DNA of 64,000 bases from Caballeronia calidae (GCF_900044055.2 NZ_FCOX02000008.1:62001-126000); one strand, 5' to 3'; shown: positions 8,412-19,954, numbered from the stretch's first letter. Notes: generated from the letters alone by a model not told the origin. A program made the numbers and translations.

Positions 8412-8448
8412 AAAAAGCCGCAGCGGAGCGATCCGCTGCGGCTTTTTT
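8412..8448. terminator. Bidirectional rho-independent terminator
   Basis: A long perfect stem, AAAAAGCCGCAGCGGA (8412-8427) with its complement from 8432, encloses a 4-nt loop. The flanks are A-rich on the left and T-rich on the right, so it can end transcription from both the His-rich gene (plus) and the anti-sigma gene (minus). Confidence 0.9.
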
Positions 8449-8460
8449 CTGATCGGCCGC

Positions 8461-9252
8461 TCACCAGCTCTTGGGATCGCCGCCGAGTTCCTTGCACGTG
8501 TCATAGGCGATCGCCTGCAGCTTCGCCTCGCCGATCTGCCCGGAGAGCGCATAGCCGACGCGGTCCCACGCCCAATAGAACGTCGTGCGCTGCCCGTCCT
8601 TGAGCGTTCTGATCTTGCTGTCGTTGCGCCGGATCGTCGCGGTCGTCATGTAGAGCGTGAGGCGTTCGCCGGCCGCGTTCTGATACATGAACTGCGCGGC
8701 GGGCCCCTCCTCGTCCGGCAACAGCCGTCCGCCGACGAGCTGGAACCCGTACTCGGCCAGCGAGGGAATCGTCACCGCGCGATTCAGCCGCTTCGACAGC
8801 CACGTGACGAGATGATCCTGCTGCGACGCCGCCACTTCCACCGCATGCCGCTGTTCGGGCGCATACACCGCGTAGGCGATATCCGCGCGCTCCGCGAAGC
8901 GCGGCCTTTCGCCGAACTCGGGCAGCAGCATGTGCATCAGGAATCCGCACGCAACACCCACGACGAGAAAGCACGCCGCGATCAGATAACGCTCGCGCGC
9001 GGGCGGCCGCAACCGGACAACCTGCGGCTCGCGCTGATCCGCGAAGAGCGCGCGCAGCGCATTGTCCTGCGCGCGATACGCGGCGACGGTCGCCTCGCTC
9101 GCGGGATCGCTGGCGATGCGCGCGGCTACGGCGTCGCGCTCGTCGCCGGTCAGCTCGTCGTCGATGAAGGCGGACAGCGCCTGCAGATCGCGATCGGGCT
9201 TCGGCGGCCCCATATGGTCGCCGCCTTCGGTAGGACGGTCTTGATTCGTCAT
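8461..9252 (-). CDS. Anti-sigma factor (transmembrane)
   Basis: The 263-residue protein begins with a cytoplasmic anti-sigma helical segment (LQALSAFIDDELTGDERDAV, residues about 23-42), has one membrane span near residue 100 (YLIAACFLVVGVACGFLMH) and a periplasmic C-terminal domain. There is no obvious HxxxCxxC zinc motif. It should hold the ECF sigma factor encoded just upstream until an envelope signal releases it. Its ATG overlaps the sigma stop as ATGA, giving translational coupling. A longer frame to 9417 is an overlap with the sigma gene and was not used. Confidence 0.85.
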   Translation of the reverse strand: MTNQDRPTEGGDHMGPPKPDRDLQALSAFIDDELTGDERDAVAARIASDPASEATVAAYRAQDNALRALFADQREPQVVRLRPPARERYLIAACFLVVGVACGFLMHMLLPEFGERPRFAERADIAYAVYAPEQRHAVEVAASQQDHLVTWLSKRLNRAVTIPSLAEYGFQLVGGRLLPDEEGPAAQFMYQNAAGERLTLYMTTATIRRNDSKIRTLKDGQRTTFYWAWDRVGYALSGQIGEAKLQAIAYDTCKELGGDPKSW

Positions 9253-9773
9253 GAGCGGCTCACCACTTTCAGCGACGACGGCGATGCCTTGCGGCCCGGT
9301 TCCTCGCCGAGCAGAACCCGCATGTGCTCCCGCGCTCTCGACAAGCGCGACATCACGGTTCCGGTCGGCACGTTCAATACCACGGATGCCTCCTGATAAC
9401 TCATTTCCTCGACACACACGAGCAGCATCACCTCACGCTGCTCGACCGGCAGGCAATAGAGCGCGCGCTGCACGTCGCGCAGCACGAGACCGTCGACTTC
9501 GCCGCGCGGCGCGGCCATGTGCCGCCAGGGCGCGGTTTCGTCATCGACCGCGATATCGCGGCGCCCGCGCAACTGATCGATGTACAGATTGCGCATGATC
9601 GTGAACAGCCACGCGCGCAGGTTCGTGCCCGCCTGAAACGATTTGGCGCGATTGAGCGCGCGCTCGGTCGCGTCCTGCACGAGATCGTCGGCCCACGCGC
9701 GATCGCCCGTCAGCCCGCGCGCATAGCGGCGCAACTGCGGCAGATGCGCGAGAAGATCGCTCTCGAAGCTCAA
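9249..9773 (-). CDS. ECF-type sigma-70 family RNA polymerase sigma factor
   Basis: A 174-residue ECF sigma factor. Region 2 is clear (WADDLVQDATERALNRA, then NLRAWLFTIMRNLYIDQLR) and region 4 as well (LPVEQREVMLLVCVEEMSYQ, then VPTGTVMSRLSRAREHM). It redirects RNA polymerase to a stress regulon under control of the anti-sigma factor with which it overlaps. The start is uncertain: no ATG or GTG precedes the conserved FESDLLAHLPQLRRYARG in frame near the start. The TTG at 9773 overlaps the stop of a short upstream frame as TTGA. Without it the frame extends to 9905, inside the lipoprotein gene. Confidence 0.85.
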   Translation of the reverse strand: MSFESDLLAHLPQLRRYARGLTGDRAWADDLVQDATERALNRAKSFQAGTNLRAWLFTIMRNLYIDQLRGRRDIAVDDETAPWRHMAAPRGEVDGLVLRDVQRALYCLPVEQREVMLLVCVEEMSYQEASVVLNVPTGTVMSRLSRAREHMRVLLGEEPGRKASPSSLKVVSRS

Positions 9774-9832
9774 GGCCGTGCGCCCGTCGGGATGCCCCGA
9801 ACGCCGCAGGCGGTGGTCGTGGATTGCGCCAT
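9770..9832 (-). other. 20-codon frame bridging the lipoprotein and sigma genes
   Basis: An ATG overlaps the lipoprotein stop as TGATG (9834-9830) and opens a 20-residue frame, MAQSTTTACGVRGIPTGARP, whose TGA overlaps the TTG proposed as the sigma start. It may be a coupling leader peptide, or the true sigma N-terminus separated by a one-base indel. It has no recognisable product of its own. Confidence 0.35.
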
Positions 9833-9972
9833 CAGTAGCTTCCTCCGCCGGACGTCCCGCTCGGCGCGCCCGAGGAATTCGGCGCGCTCTGCGTGCCGCT
9901 CGCACAGCCCGCCGCGCCCAGCGCGAGGCCGAGCGCGACCAGGAGCACCGTCACTCCGATCGCTCGTTTCAT
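9832..9972 (-). CDS. Small lipoprotein (46 aa) ahead of the ECF sigma gene
   Basis: Translating the minus strand from ATG 9972 gives a 46-residue product: a hydrophobic signal (VTVLLVALGLALGAAG) with lipobox GAAGC at residue 23, then a short Ser/Gly/Thr-rich tail ending GGGSY. The frame is closed by TGA at 9834-9832. Position suggests it is the first gene of the lipoprotein/sigma/anti-sigma unit. It might be a sensor or target of the sigma system, but this is inference; no family is recognised. Confidence 0.6.
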   Translation of the reverse strand: MKRAIGVTVLLVALGLALGAAGCASGTQSAPNSSGAPSGTSGGGSY

Positions 9973-10067
9973 GATCGTTTCCCATTGACTCATAGACCGG
10001 CAGGCTCATGGTTTTATTCCGCGAACCCGCCGCCTTGCGAAAGATTGCTCCGGCGTTACCGAAGCGC

Positions 10068-10448
10068 TCAGGGCTTCGCGACGTGCCAGACGTCGCGGAA
10101 GTTGTCCCCGTTCTTGTCGCCGGGCTTCGTGTCCTTCGCGAAGCGATAGACGCGCTTGCCGTCGTAGGCCCATTGCTTGCCGCCGTCGGCGGCTTCCATG
10201 GTCCACTTGCCGCTCGGCTGGTCGGAGGCGCCCGCCATCGCGGCGGGCCACGCCTGCGCGCAGCCGCCGGTGCAGGCGCTCGGCCCGCCCTTCGTGTCCT
10301 TGTCGAACGTGTAGAGCGTCATGCCTTTTTCATCGACGAACATGCCGTTCGCCTCCTTCGGCGCCGCAGCATGGGCGGATGAAGCGATGGAGGCAAAAGC
10401 GGTGGCGACCGTTGCGGCAGCGGCGAACATCTGGATGCGCTTCTTCAT
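10068..10448 (-). CDS. COG4315 family secreted repeat protein
   Basis: The 126-residue protein has a signal peptide cleaved after about residue 28 (SSAHA) followed by the two-repeat COG4315/Lipoprotein_15 (PF03640) pattern: GMTLYTFDKDTKG, CTGGCAQAWP, then the second repeat with GKQWAYDGKRVYRFAKD and NFRDVWHV. The pair of cysteines in ACTGGC is characteristic. Function is unknown; these proteins are often co-located with ECF sigma/anti-sigma pairs, as here (95 nt upstream of the small lipoprotein, same strand). ATG preceded by AGGAAAG. Confidence 0.85.
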   Translation of the reverse strand: MKKRIQMFAAAATVATAFASIASSAHAAAPKEANGMFVDEKGMTLYTFDKDTKGGPSACTGGCAQAWPAAMAGASDQPSGKWTMEAADGGKQWAYDGKRVYRFAKDTKPGDKNGDNFRDVWHVAKP

Positions 10449-10634
10449 TTCATCTTTCCTTGTTGTAGAAGTATCCGTAGAACGTTCGGAAGCGCTGCAC
10501 TATTCCGCGGACGATGAAATAAGTCGATGCGGCAGCGCCGTCGCATCGCGGCCCGGCAATCCATTCAAGACCATTCGCGCGCGCGTTGCCAGAGGTTCAT
10601 CGAAATTTCGTCGGCGGGACGGTGAAACCGGCGC

Positions 10635-11633
10635 TCAGACGCCTGCCGCGGCCGCGGTCGCATCGCGCCAGCGCCGCGTGTCGCGCAGCGGCGGCGCGCC
10701 GAAGAGCCGGCTGTACTCGCGGCTGAACTGGGACGCGCTCTCATAGCCCACGCGATGCGCGGCGGTGGCGGCATCGACGATATCGAGCATCATCAGACGG
10801 CGCGCCTCCTGAAGACGCAGCTGCTTCTGATACTGCAGCGGGCTCATCGCGGTGACGGCCTTGAAATGATGATGCAGCGACGACACGCTCATGTGCACGT
10901 CGCGGGCGATGTCCTCCACGCGCAGCGGCTGATCGAAATGCTGGCGCAGCAGTTGAATCGCCTTCGCGATGCGCTGCGTCTGGCTGTCCTGCAGCGCGAT
11001 CTGCCGCAGCCGCGCGCCGGAGCCGTTCATCAGCAGGCGATAGAGAATCTCGCGCTTCACGAGCGGCGCGAGGATCGGCACGTCCTCGGGCGTGTCGACG
11101 AGCCGCAGCAGGCGCAGCACGGCGTCGAGCATCGCGTTGCCGAGACGGTTCACGTAGAGGCCGCGCGAGGCGTCGGCCTGCGTCGCGGGCGGCAGGCTTT
11201 CGTCCTGGATCAGCGAGGTGATTTCCTCGACGTCGAGATCGAGCCGCAAGCCGAGATACGGCTCCGACTCGCTCGCCACCGACACCTGCCCGCACACCGG
11301 CAGATCCACCGACGACACCAGATAGTGCATCGGATCGTAGATATAGACCTCGTCGCCGACCATGAGACGCTTGCTGCCTTGCGCGATCAGCGCGAGCGCC
11401 GGCGTCTGGATGCCGTGCTTCGGCCCGCCCGGATTCATGATGCGATGCAGGAAGAGTCCCGGCACCGGCGTTTCGACCGAGCCCTCGCAACCGTCGGTGA
11501 AACGGTCCAGCAGCGCGACGAGATCGAGGCGCGCCTGATCCAGCGCGGCATCGGGCGCGTCGCCGTGGCGCACCTCCTGTGGCTGGTCGTGACTGTCTTT
11601 TCCGGCGAGACCGGGCGTGTCGTTCAGAGCCAT
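10635..11633 (-). CDS. AraC family transcriptional regulator with AraC_N domain
   Basis: The 332-residue regulator has an N-terminal AraC-type ligand/cupin region (PF06719, residues about 45-200; PALALIAQGSKRLMVGDEVY is typical) and a C-terminal double helix-turn-helix (residues about 220-320: VEDIARDVHMSVSSLHHHFK and VGYESASQFSREYSRLFG). It is similar in layout to E. coli YqhC, which activates aldehyde reductases. It is divergent from an aldo/keto reductase across a 217-nt gap, so that gene is the likely target. No operator is obvious. Confidence 0.88.
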   Translation of the reverse strand: MALNDTPGLAGKDSHDQPQEVRHGDAPDAALDQARLDLVALLDRFTDGCEGSVETPVPGLFLHRIMNPGGPKHGIQTPALALIAQGSKRLMVGDEVYIYDPMHYLVSSVDLPVCGQVSVASESEPYLGLRLDLDVEEITSLIQDESLPPATQADASRGLYVNRLGNAMLDAVLRLLRLVDTPEDVPILAPLVKREILYRLLMNGSGARLRQIALQDSQTQRIAKAIQLLRQHFDQPLRVEDIARDVHMSVSSLHHHFKAVTAMSPLQYQKQLRLQEARRLMMLDIVDAATAAHRVGYESASQFSREYSRLFGAPPLRDTRRWRDATAAAAGV

Positions 11634-11850
11634 GGCTGACTGATTTCGAGATGAAGGAGGAGTCCGCCTAGCTTACTCGCGCGGGCGCGGGATTGCTCGC
11701 GACCGCCCTCCGCGTTTGCAGGAACAGGCAAGGATTGAACAGGATCAGGCTATGAACCGGGCGCGCGCCGGAACGATACTGCATTGCCGGCGCGGATCGT
11801 CTCGCATGGGTCGTGCGATGCCGCGCCTTTCCAGTCACTCGGGAGCAACC

Positions 11851-14275
<2,425 letters not shown>

Positions 14276-14284
14276 CGAAGGTCA

Positions 14285-14316
14285 CGCACGGCGCCGCGAT
14301 GGCGCCGTGCGTTTTT
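14285..14316 (+). terminator. Rho-independent terminator of pobA
   Basis: Perfect 11-bp stem CGCACGGCGCC/GGCGCCGTGCG with 5-nt loop followed by TTTTT, 10 nt after the pobA stop. Confidence 0.9.
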
Positions 14317-14320
14317 CGCA

Positions 14321-16576
14321 TCAAAGCACCGCGACGACCCGCGCGTCTCCATCTACCGACGGAACCACTTGCCCGCCGACGCGCCGGAACGTGATCGTCA
14401 CGTTCTTGTCGCCGAGGCGCAGATCGCCGATCTCCAGCCAGTCGATGCCCTCCGGCAACTCGGGCCGATCGATTCGCACTTCATTATTGACGGCGTCGAC
14501 GGTCACGCCGAGACACGCTTCCAGAATCATGAACGGCGCGCCCGCCGCCCACGCCTGCGGAAGGCACGCGACCGGATACGCGATCGGCCGCTCGCCGCGC
14601 TGGCGCGTGAATCCGCAGAAGAGCTCCGGCAGGCGCATATCGAAGGTGACCGCCGCCTCGAACAGCGACTGCAGCAAGCCGACCGCCGCGCCGCGATCGC
14701 CGTAACGCGCAAGGCCGCGCGCGCACAGCGCCGTGTCGTGCGGCCAAACCGAGCCGTTGTGATACGACATCGGATTGAAGCGCGGCTGCCCCGCCGCAAG
14801 CGTTCGCACGCCCCAGCCGGTGTGAAAGAGCGTCGATTCGAGCTGGCGCGCGACAGCCTCGCCCCGCTTGCGCTCGACGAGATCGAAGGCGAGCAGATGC
14901 CCCGCGTTCGACGACAGCACACGGCACAGTTCCCCTTTGCCGTCGAGCGCGATGCCGTAGAACTCCATGTCCGGCATCCAGTACATCTCTTCGACGCGTT
15001 CGCGGATGTGGCGCGCGCGCCGCTCGAAGTCGCGCGCGCGCTCATCCTCGCCGCGCTCGCGGGCAAGGCGCGCCATGGTCGAGAATGCGGTCGACGCGTA
15101 CGCCTGCACTTCGACGAGCGCGATCGGGCCGATCGGGAACCGGCCGTCCGCGTGGAACACCGAATCCTGGCTATCCTTCCAGCCCTGATTCGCGAGGCCG
15201 TGCTCCGACGCGCGCTGATAGTCGAGCAGGCCTTGCGGATTCTTGTCGCAATGGCGCGCAACCCATTGCGCCGCGAGTTGCAGCGCCGGCCAGATTTCAT
15301 CGATCAGCGCGCGGTCGCCGGTGCGTTCGGCATAGGCACCCGCCAGCACGATGAAGAGCGGCGTGCTGTCCACGCCGCCGTAGTAGAGCGCGAACGGCAC
15401 CTCGCCCGTCGCGGCCATTTCGCTCTTGCGCGTCTCATGCATGATCTTGCCGATCTCGGCATCGCGGAACGCCGAGTCCTCGCGCGCCTGATTGGCGGCG
15501 AGAAAACGCAGCACACCGCGCGCGAGCGTCGGATGCAGCCACAGCATCTGGAGCGACGTGATGATCGCGTCGCGGCCGAAGGCGGTCGAAAACCACGGGA
15601 TGCCCGCGTACGGGTACGGGCCGGTTTCGAGATCGGTGGTGAGCAGACCGAGATCCGCGAGCGAACGGTCGATCCATTCGCTGAAAAGCGGATTGCTCGA
15701 CCGCACGCGCGCACTCGCACGACGCCTGTCGCGCATGCGCCGGTGCGCATCGACGAGTGCTTCGCGGATCGCGGGCCGGCCGGATTCGGGCGCGCATTCC
15801 GCCGCTTCGGCGGCGTTGCGCTTGCTTTCCTCGCTGGCGTCGCTGAGCGCGAGCGTGACCGCCGTCACCGACAGATACACGGAGATCGCCGTCTCCGACT
15901 GGATATGCAGTGCGTAATCGGCGCGCGTCGGCGAAAGCACGTCGGGCGCGGGCGTGAACTGGATGCGCGCGGTGCGCTCGACTTCGTCCAGGCCGACATA
16001 GCGCAGCACGACCTCGCCGTTCTCGACCATCGGCGGCCGTAAGGTGCCGCGCTTGCCGCGCTTCGCGCCGCGCACCTCGAACATATCGAGGAAGTCCGCG
16101 GCGAATGAAATGGAAAGCGGCACGGTGGACGGCTCCATGCCGTAATTGGTGAGCACGATGCTCTCGTGCAGCACGTGCCCCGACAGCACCCGCTTGCGCT
16201 CGACGTGGATCACGCCTTCGGGCGTGCGCGCCCCGCCGATCGGCGGCAGCGGACGGTTGGTGAGGTGCGCGGTGAACACAGCGTTGTCGCTCGATACGCT
16301 GCCCGAGAGCAGCGACGGCGCGCGCCCGCCGAAGGTCAGCACGAGCTCGGACAGCACCCGCGTGTCGTTGACGAAAAGGCCGTCGTCGCCGCCGCGGATG
16401 TCGCCGTTCGCGTCGTACACGGCAAAGGTATTGCCGGACTTCAGCACGAACTGGCGTTCGCTCGCCATGTTGGCGTGCTCGGTGGGAATGAACGCATCGT
16501 CCGCGACTTGCGCCGGCTGCTGCGCCTGTTGCTGCTGCTGTTGCGTCTGTTGCTGCGTCTGTTCGTGGTTATCCAT
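14321..16576 (-). CDS. Amylo-alpha-1,6-glucosidase (glycogen debranching-type) with poly-Q head
   Basis: The 751-residue protein has an N-terminal GDE-type beta domain (residues about 35-250, starting FVLKSGNTFAVYDANGDIRG) and a C-terminal alpha/alpha-barrel glucosidase region (GIPWFSTAFGRDAIITSLQM, then FNPMSYHNGSVWPHD). It likely hydrolyses alpha-1,6 branches or a related glucan, with a possible role in trehalose, glycogen or cell-envelope glucan turnover. Residues 6-25 are a glutamine tract (TQQQTQQQQQQAQQ pattern) that is not part of the family. ATG 16576 has GAAGG upstream. The gene ends 4 nt beyond the pobA terminator T-run. Confidence 0.87.
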   Translation of the reverse strand: MDNHEQTQQQTQQQQQQAQQPAQVADDAFIPTEHANMASERQFVLKSGNTFAVYDANGDIRGGDDGLFVNDTRVLSELVLTFGGRAPSLLSGSVSSDNAVFTAHLTNRPLPPIGGARTPEGVIHVERKRVLSGHVLHESIVLTNYGMEPSTVPLSISFAADFLDMFEVRGAKRGKRGTLRPPMVENGEVVLRYVGLDEVERTARIQFTPAPDVLSPTRADYALHIQSETAISVYLSVTAVTLALSDASEESKRNAAEAAECAPESGRPAIREALVDAHRRMRDRRRASARVRSSNPLFSEWIDRSLADLGLLTTDLETGPYPYAGIPWFSTAFGRDAIITSLQMLWLHPTLARGVLRFLAANQAREDSAFRDAEIGKIMHETRKSEMAATGEVPFALYYGGVDSTPLFIVLAGAYAERTGDRALIDEIWPALQLAAQWVARHCDKNPQGLLDYQRASEHGLANQGWKDSQDSVFHADGRFPIGPIALVEVQAYASTAFSTMARLARERGEDERARDFERRARHIRERVEEMYWMPDMEFYGIALDGKGELCRVLSSNAGHLLAFDLVERKRGEAVARQLESTLFHTGWGVRTLAAGQPRFNPMSYHNGSVWPHDTALCARGLARYGDRGAAVGLLQSLFEAAVTFDMRLPELFCGFTRQRGERPIAYPVACLPQAWAAGAPFMILEACLGVTVDAVNNEVRIDRPELPEGIDWLEIGDLRLGDKNVTITFRRVGGQVVPSVDGDARVVAVL

Positions 16577-16754
16577 TGCACCTTCCTGAAAGTAATCTGA
16601 AGGGTGTTCGTGAGCCGCATCGGAGCGCGCCTGAGGTCCCGGCACAGCCCTTCCCGCCCGGTCGTGCGTTGCTTTCATGCAGCAAGCGGGCCGCTTACCC
16701 GCTATCATCGACGGTTTTTCGACCCAACCACGCCTGACGGGTTCTCCGCGCGCA

Positions 16755-17549
16755 ATGTCATTTCCGCATATCGATCTACTCTATTCTGCCTCAGGGCTCG
16801 CGGTGGGCTTCCTGGTCGGCCTGACGGGCGTCGGCGGCGGCTCGCTGATGACGCCCTTGCTCGTGCTGCTGTTCGGCATTCACCCGGCGACCGCCGTGGG
16901 CACCGACCTGCTTTACGCTGCGGCGACCAAGACGGCCGGCACGCTCGTGCACGGCATCAAGGGCTCGGTCGACTGGCGCATCACCGGCCGGCTCGCGGCC
17001 GGCAGCGTGCCGGCGGCGGCGATCACGCTGTATTTCCTGCACGCGCACGGCATCACGGCGCCCGGCACGGCGCGACTCATCCAGTTGATTCTCGGCACCG
17101 CGCTTCTCATCACCGCCATTTCACTGATCTTCCGGCCGCAGCTCGCGCGTCTCGCCTACAAGAAAGGCCACGGCCGCCCCGAACACCCGGTACGCACCGC
17201 TGCCTGGACGGTTCTCACCGGCGCGATACTCGGCGTGCTCGTTTCGATCACGTCCGTGGGCGCCGGCGCAATCGGCGTGACGGTGCTGCTTCTGCTCTAT
17301 CCGCGTCTCGCGACGGTGCGTATCGTCGGCTCGGACGTGGCGCACGCGGTGCCGCTCACGCTGATTGCCGGGGCGGGCCACTGGATGCTCGGCTCCGTCG
17401 ACTGGTCCCTGCTCGCCTCGCTCCTCGTGGGCTCGATTCCGGGCATCGCCATCGGCAGCGCGCTGTCCTCCAAGGCGCCGGAAGCGCTGCTGCGCCACGT
17501 GCTTGCCGCGACGCTGGTTCTCGTCGGAGCAAAGCTCGTGTTCAGTTGA
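16755..17549 (+). CDS. TSUP family (TauE/SafE) membrane permease
   Basis: A 264-residue integral membrane protein of the sulfite exporter TauE/SafE family. The first half contains the signature GFLVGLTGVGGGSLMTPLL and the second half its internal repeat (LVSITSVGAGAIGVTVLLL), with about eight spans. Members move sulfite, sulfoacetate or other organosulfur and C2 anions; the substrate here cannot be read. ATG 16755 starts the first hydrophobic segment. The promoter region is shared divergently with the debranching enzyme. Confidence 0.85.
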   Translation: MSFPHIDLLYSASGLAVGFLVGLTGVGGGSLMTPLLVLLFGIHPATAVGTDLLYAAATKTAGTLVHGIKGSVDWRITGRLAAGSVPAAAITLYFLHAHGITAPGTARLIQLILGTALLITAISLIFRPQLARLAYKKGHGRPEHPVRTAAWTVLTGAILGVLVSITSVGAGAIGVTVLLLLYPRLATVRIVGSDVAHAVPLTLIAGAGHWMLGSVDWSLLASLLVGSIPGIAIGSALSSKAPEALLRHVLAATLVLVGAKLVFS

Positions 17550-17831
17550 TGTTAGTCACGGTCGTTCGCGCTTTCCAGTCGGCCAGAAGACATAGGCCGA
17601 TTCACATGTCGTTGCGTTTTTTTGCCTATGCCGTTCGGCCGGGTTTCACGCGGCGGAGCGATGCGGCATTATCCCCACTCAGCTAGCCGCGAGCAGCAAC
17701 GCGGTCGAGTCGGAGCGCCGGGTAATTGGCCAATGGGGCTAATGGGGCTAACGGGCGCGTCATCTTTCGGCGTCGATAGTGCAGGCGCGCGTCATCGGGG
17801 CGTGCGCCGCGTGTTCACGAGGAGTCAGGCG

Positions 17832-19529
17832 ATGAATGAGAACGACCATCCGCAAAACGAGCTTCCCTCCAGCCACGACACACCGGCCAGCGACGCACCG
17901 GCAGACCCCGCGCGGCGGCGGCTCCTCGCGGCAGGCGTGGGCATCGCGGGCCTGTCGCTCGGCGGGTGCAACCTGTTCGAGCAGAAGCCTGCCACCCCGA
18001 AAACCACCGCCGATCTCGCGCTCGACCGCACGCTCGCGACACAGGTGAAGCACATCGTCGTGATCTATGCGGAGAACCGCAGCTTCACGAATCTCTACGG
18101 CAACTATCCGGGCGTGCAATCTCCGCTCTCGGCCGTGCCGGCATCGCTTTACACGCAACTGGACCGAGACGGCCTCACGCCGATGCCCACGCTGCCGAAA
18201 ATCTGGGGCGGGCTCGTGCCGCAGGCGCAGGAAATCGACGGCAAGCGCTACGCCATCACCGAGCAGCAGATCGGCAATCTGCGCAACGCGCCCTTCCAGA
18301 TCATGGACGCGCATGGCGCGCCGCTGCCGAATTCGGTCATCACGCGCGATCTCGTGCATCGCTTCTATCAGAACCAGATGCAGATCAACGCCGGGCGCAA
18401 CAACCAGTTCGCGGCGTGGGGCGATTCGGGCGGGCTCGTCATGGGCCATTACCGGAATTCGCCGGACACGCTGAGGCTCTGGGGGCTCGCGCAGCAATAC
18501 ACGCTCTGCGACAACTTCTTCATGTCGGCGTTCGGCGGGTCGTGGCTGAACCACATCTTTCTGATTTCCGCGCAGGCGCCCTTCTATCCGGATGCGAAGG
18601 GCAGCCCGGCGGCGAAGCTGCTCGCGGTCGTCGAAGGCGACGATCCCACGGGCTCGCGTCTGAAGCTCGCGCCGGATTCTCCGAAGTCCGCGCTCGAAGG
18701 GCCACCCAAGTTCGCGCGCGACGGCGCCCTCACCGCCGACGGCTACGCGGTCAACACGATGTTCCCGCCCTACCAGCCGAGCAACGTGCCGCCCCCCAAA
18801 GGCGGCGACCCGCGCTACGCGGACCGTTCGAACGCGCTCGTGCTGCCGCCCCAGACTTACGCGACCATCGGCGATCGCCTGTCGGACAAGAACGTCGACT
18901 GGGCGTGGTACAGCGGCGCCTGGCAGTACGCGCTGGAGCATCGCGACACCGGCGCGGTGCCCGATTTCCAGTACCACCATCAGCCGTTCAATTACTTCGC
19001 GAACTTCGCGCCGGGCACGGCGGCGCGGGCCATGCATCTGCGCGACGCGGGTCTCGGCGACGATCCGACGACGAACAAGCTGCTCGCCGACATCGACGCG
19101 GGCCGCCTCCCCGCCGTCACGTTCTACAAGCCGCAAGGCAATCTCAACATGCACGCGGGCTACGCGGATATCGCGTCGGGGGACCGGCATATCTCGAAGG
19201 TGATCGAGCATATCCAGCGCGCGCCGCAGTGGCAGAACACGGTGGTGATCGTCACCGTCGACGAGAACGGCGGCTGGTGGGACCACGTCTCGCCGCCGAA
19301 GGGAGACCGCTGGGGGCCGGGCTCGCGCATTCCGGCGCTCGTGATATCGCCGTTCGCGAAGAAGGGCTACGTCGATCACACCGTGTACGACACGAACTCG
19401 ATCCTGCGCTTCATTTCGCGCGTGCACGACCTCACGCCGCTCGGCGGCGTCGCCGCACGGGATCGGGCGTTCGCCGCGAGCGGCCAGGCGCCGCTGGGCG
19501 ATCTGACGAAGTCGCTGGATCTGGCCTAG
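17832..19529 (+). CDS. Acid phosphatase/phospholipase C family lipoprotein
   Basis: The 565-residue phosphoesterase (PF04185; AcpA/phospholipase C superfamily) shows HIVVIYAENRSFTNLYGNYPG-type N-terminal metal motif, LCDNFFMSAFGGSWLNH and VTVDENGGWWDHVSPPKGD. An RRR-LL twin-arginine region (residues 28-32), hydrophobic core and lipobox LGGC at 46 indicate Tat export with lipid anchoring. It likely hydrolyses phosphomonoesters or phospholipid headgroups in the envelope; substrate unproven. ATG 17832 is preceded by GAGGAG; the frame upstream to 17622 is discarded. Stop is 3 nt from the convergent RidA stop. Confidence 0.85.
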   Translation: MNENDHPQNELPSSHDTPASDAPADPARRRLLAAGVGIAGLSLGGCNLFEQKPATPKTTADLALDRTLATQVKHIVVIYAENRSFTNLYGNYPGVQSPLSAVPASLYTQLDRDGLTPMPTLPKIWGGLVPQAQEIDGKRYAITEQQIGNLRNAPFQIMDAHGAPLPNSVITRDLVHRFYQNQMQINAGRNNQFAAWGDSGGLVMGHYRNSPDTLRLWGLAQQYTLCDNFFMSAFGGSWLNHIFLISAQAPFYPDAKGSPAAKLLAVVEGDDPTGSRLKLAPDSPKSALEGPPKFARDGALTADGYAVNTMFPPYQPSNVPPPKGGDPRYADRSNALVLPPQTYATIGDRLSDKNVDWAWYSGAWQYALEHRDTGAVPDFQYHHQPFNYFANFAPGTAARAMHLRDAGLGDDPTTNKLLADIDAGRLPAVTFYKPQGNLNMHAGYADIASGDRHISKVIEHIQRAPQWQNTVVIVTVDENGGWWDHVSPPKGDRWGPGSRIPALVISPFAKKGYVDHTVYDTNSILRFISRVHDLTPLGGVAARDRAFAASGQAPLGDLTKSLDLA

Positions 19530-19532
19530 CCG

Positions 19533-19925
19533 CTACTTACGCTCGACCCACGCGCGCGCCGAGATTTCCAGCAAGTAGCCGTAATGCAGCGCGCCGACGG
19601 GCACCACGGCGCGCGCCGGCTTCCACTCGCCGAAGTGGCGCGCGTAGATCTCGTTGAACGCCTTCCAGTGCTCGACGCCGACGAGATACACCGTCACCTC
19701 GATGCAGTCCTCGAAGCTCGCGCCCGCCGCTTCGAGCACGGTGCGCAGATTGGAGAGCGTCTGCTCCGCCTGCGCTTCGAACGGCAGCTCGCCGGTATGC
19801 GTGCCGTCCGGGCGGATCGGCAACTGGCCGGACACGCAGACGAGATTGCCGGCGCGCGTCGCGTGGCTGTAGTGGCCCGCCGGAATCGGCAGGCCGGGCG
19901 CGTTGATGAGTTCGATCGGTGGCAT
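19533..19925 (-). CDS. RidA family protein (YjgF/YER057c/UK114)
   Basis: The 130-residue protein has the RidA fold motifs: INAPGLPIPAGHYSHATRAG, LVCVSGQLPI, QTLSNLRTVLEAAGASFEDC and the C-terminal PARAVVPVGALHYG. RidA-type enzymes hydrolyse reactive enamine/imine intermediates from PLP enzymes. The conserved Arg of RidA proper appears as the R in KPARAVVPVG. It starts 29 nt after the upstream LysR stop on the same strand and may be co-transcribed with it. The longer frame to 20132 overlaps the LysR gene and was rejected. Confidence 0.87.
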   Translation of the reverse strand: MPPIELINAPGLPIPAGHYSHATRAGNLVCVSGQLPIRPDGTHTGELPFEAQAEQTLSNLRTVLEAAGASFEDCIEVTVYLVGVEHWKAFNEIYARHFGEWKPARAVVPVGALHYGYLLEISARAWVERK

Positions 19926-19954
19926 GGTCGGATGAAGTTTGGGTAGGTGGAGAA

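Noticed and set aside
14369..16042. 557-codon plus-strand frame
   Set aside because: Antisense to the debranching enzyme; Arg/Ala-rich composition typical of shadow frames in GC-rich DNA.
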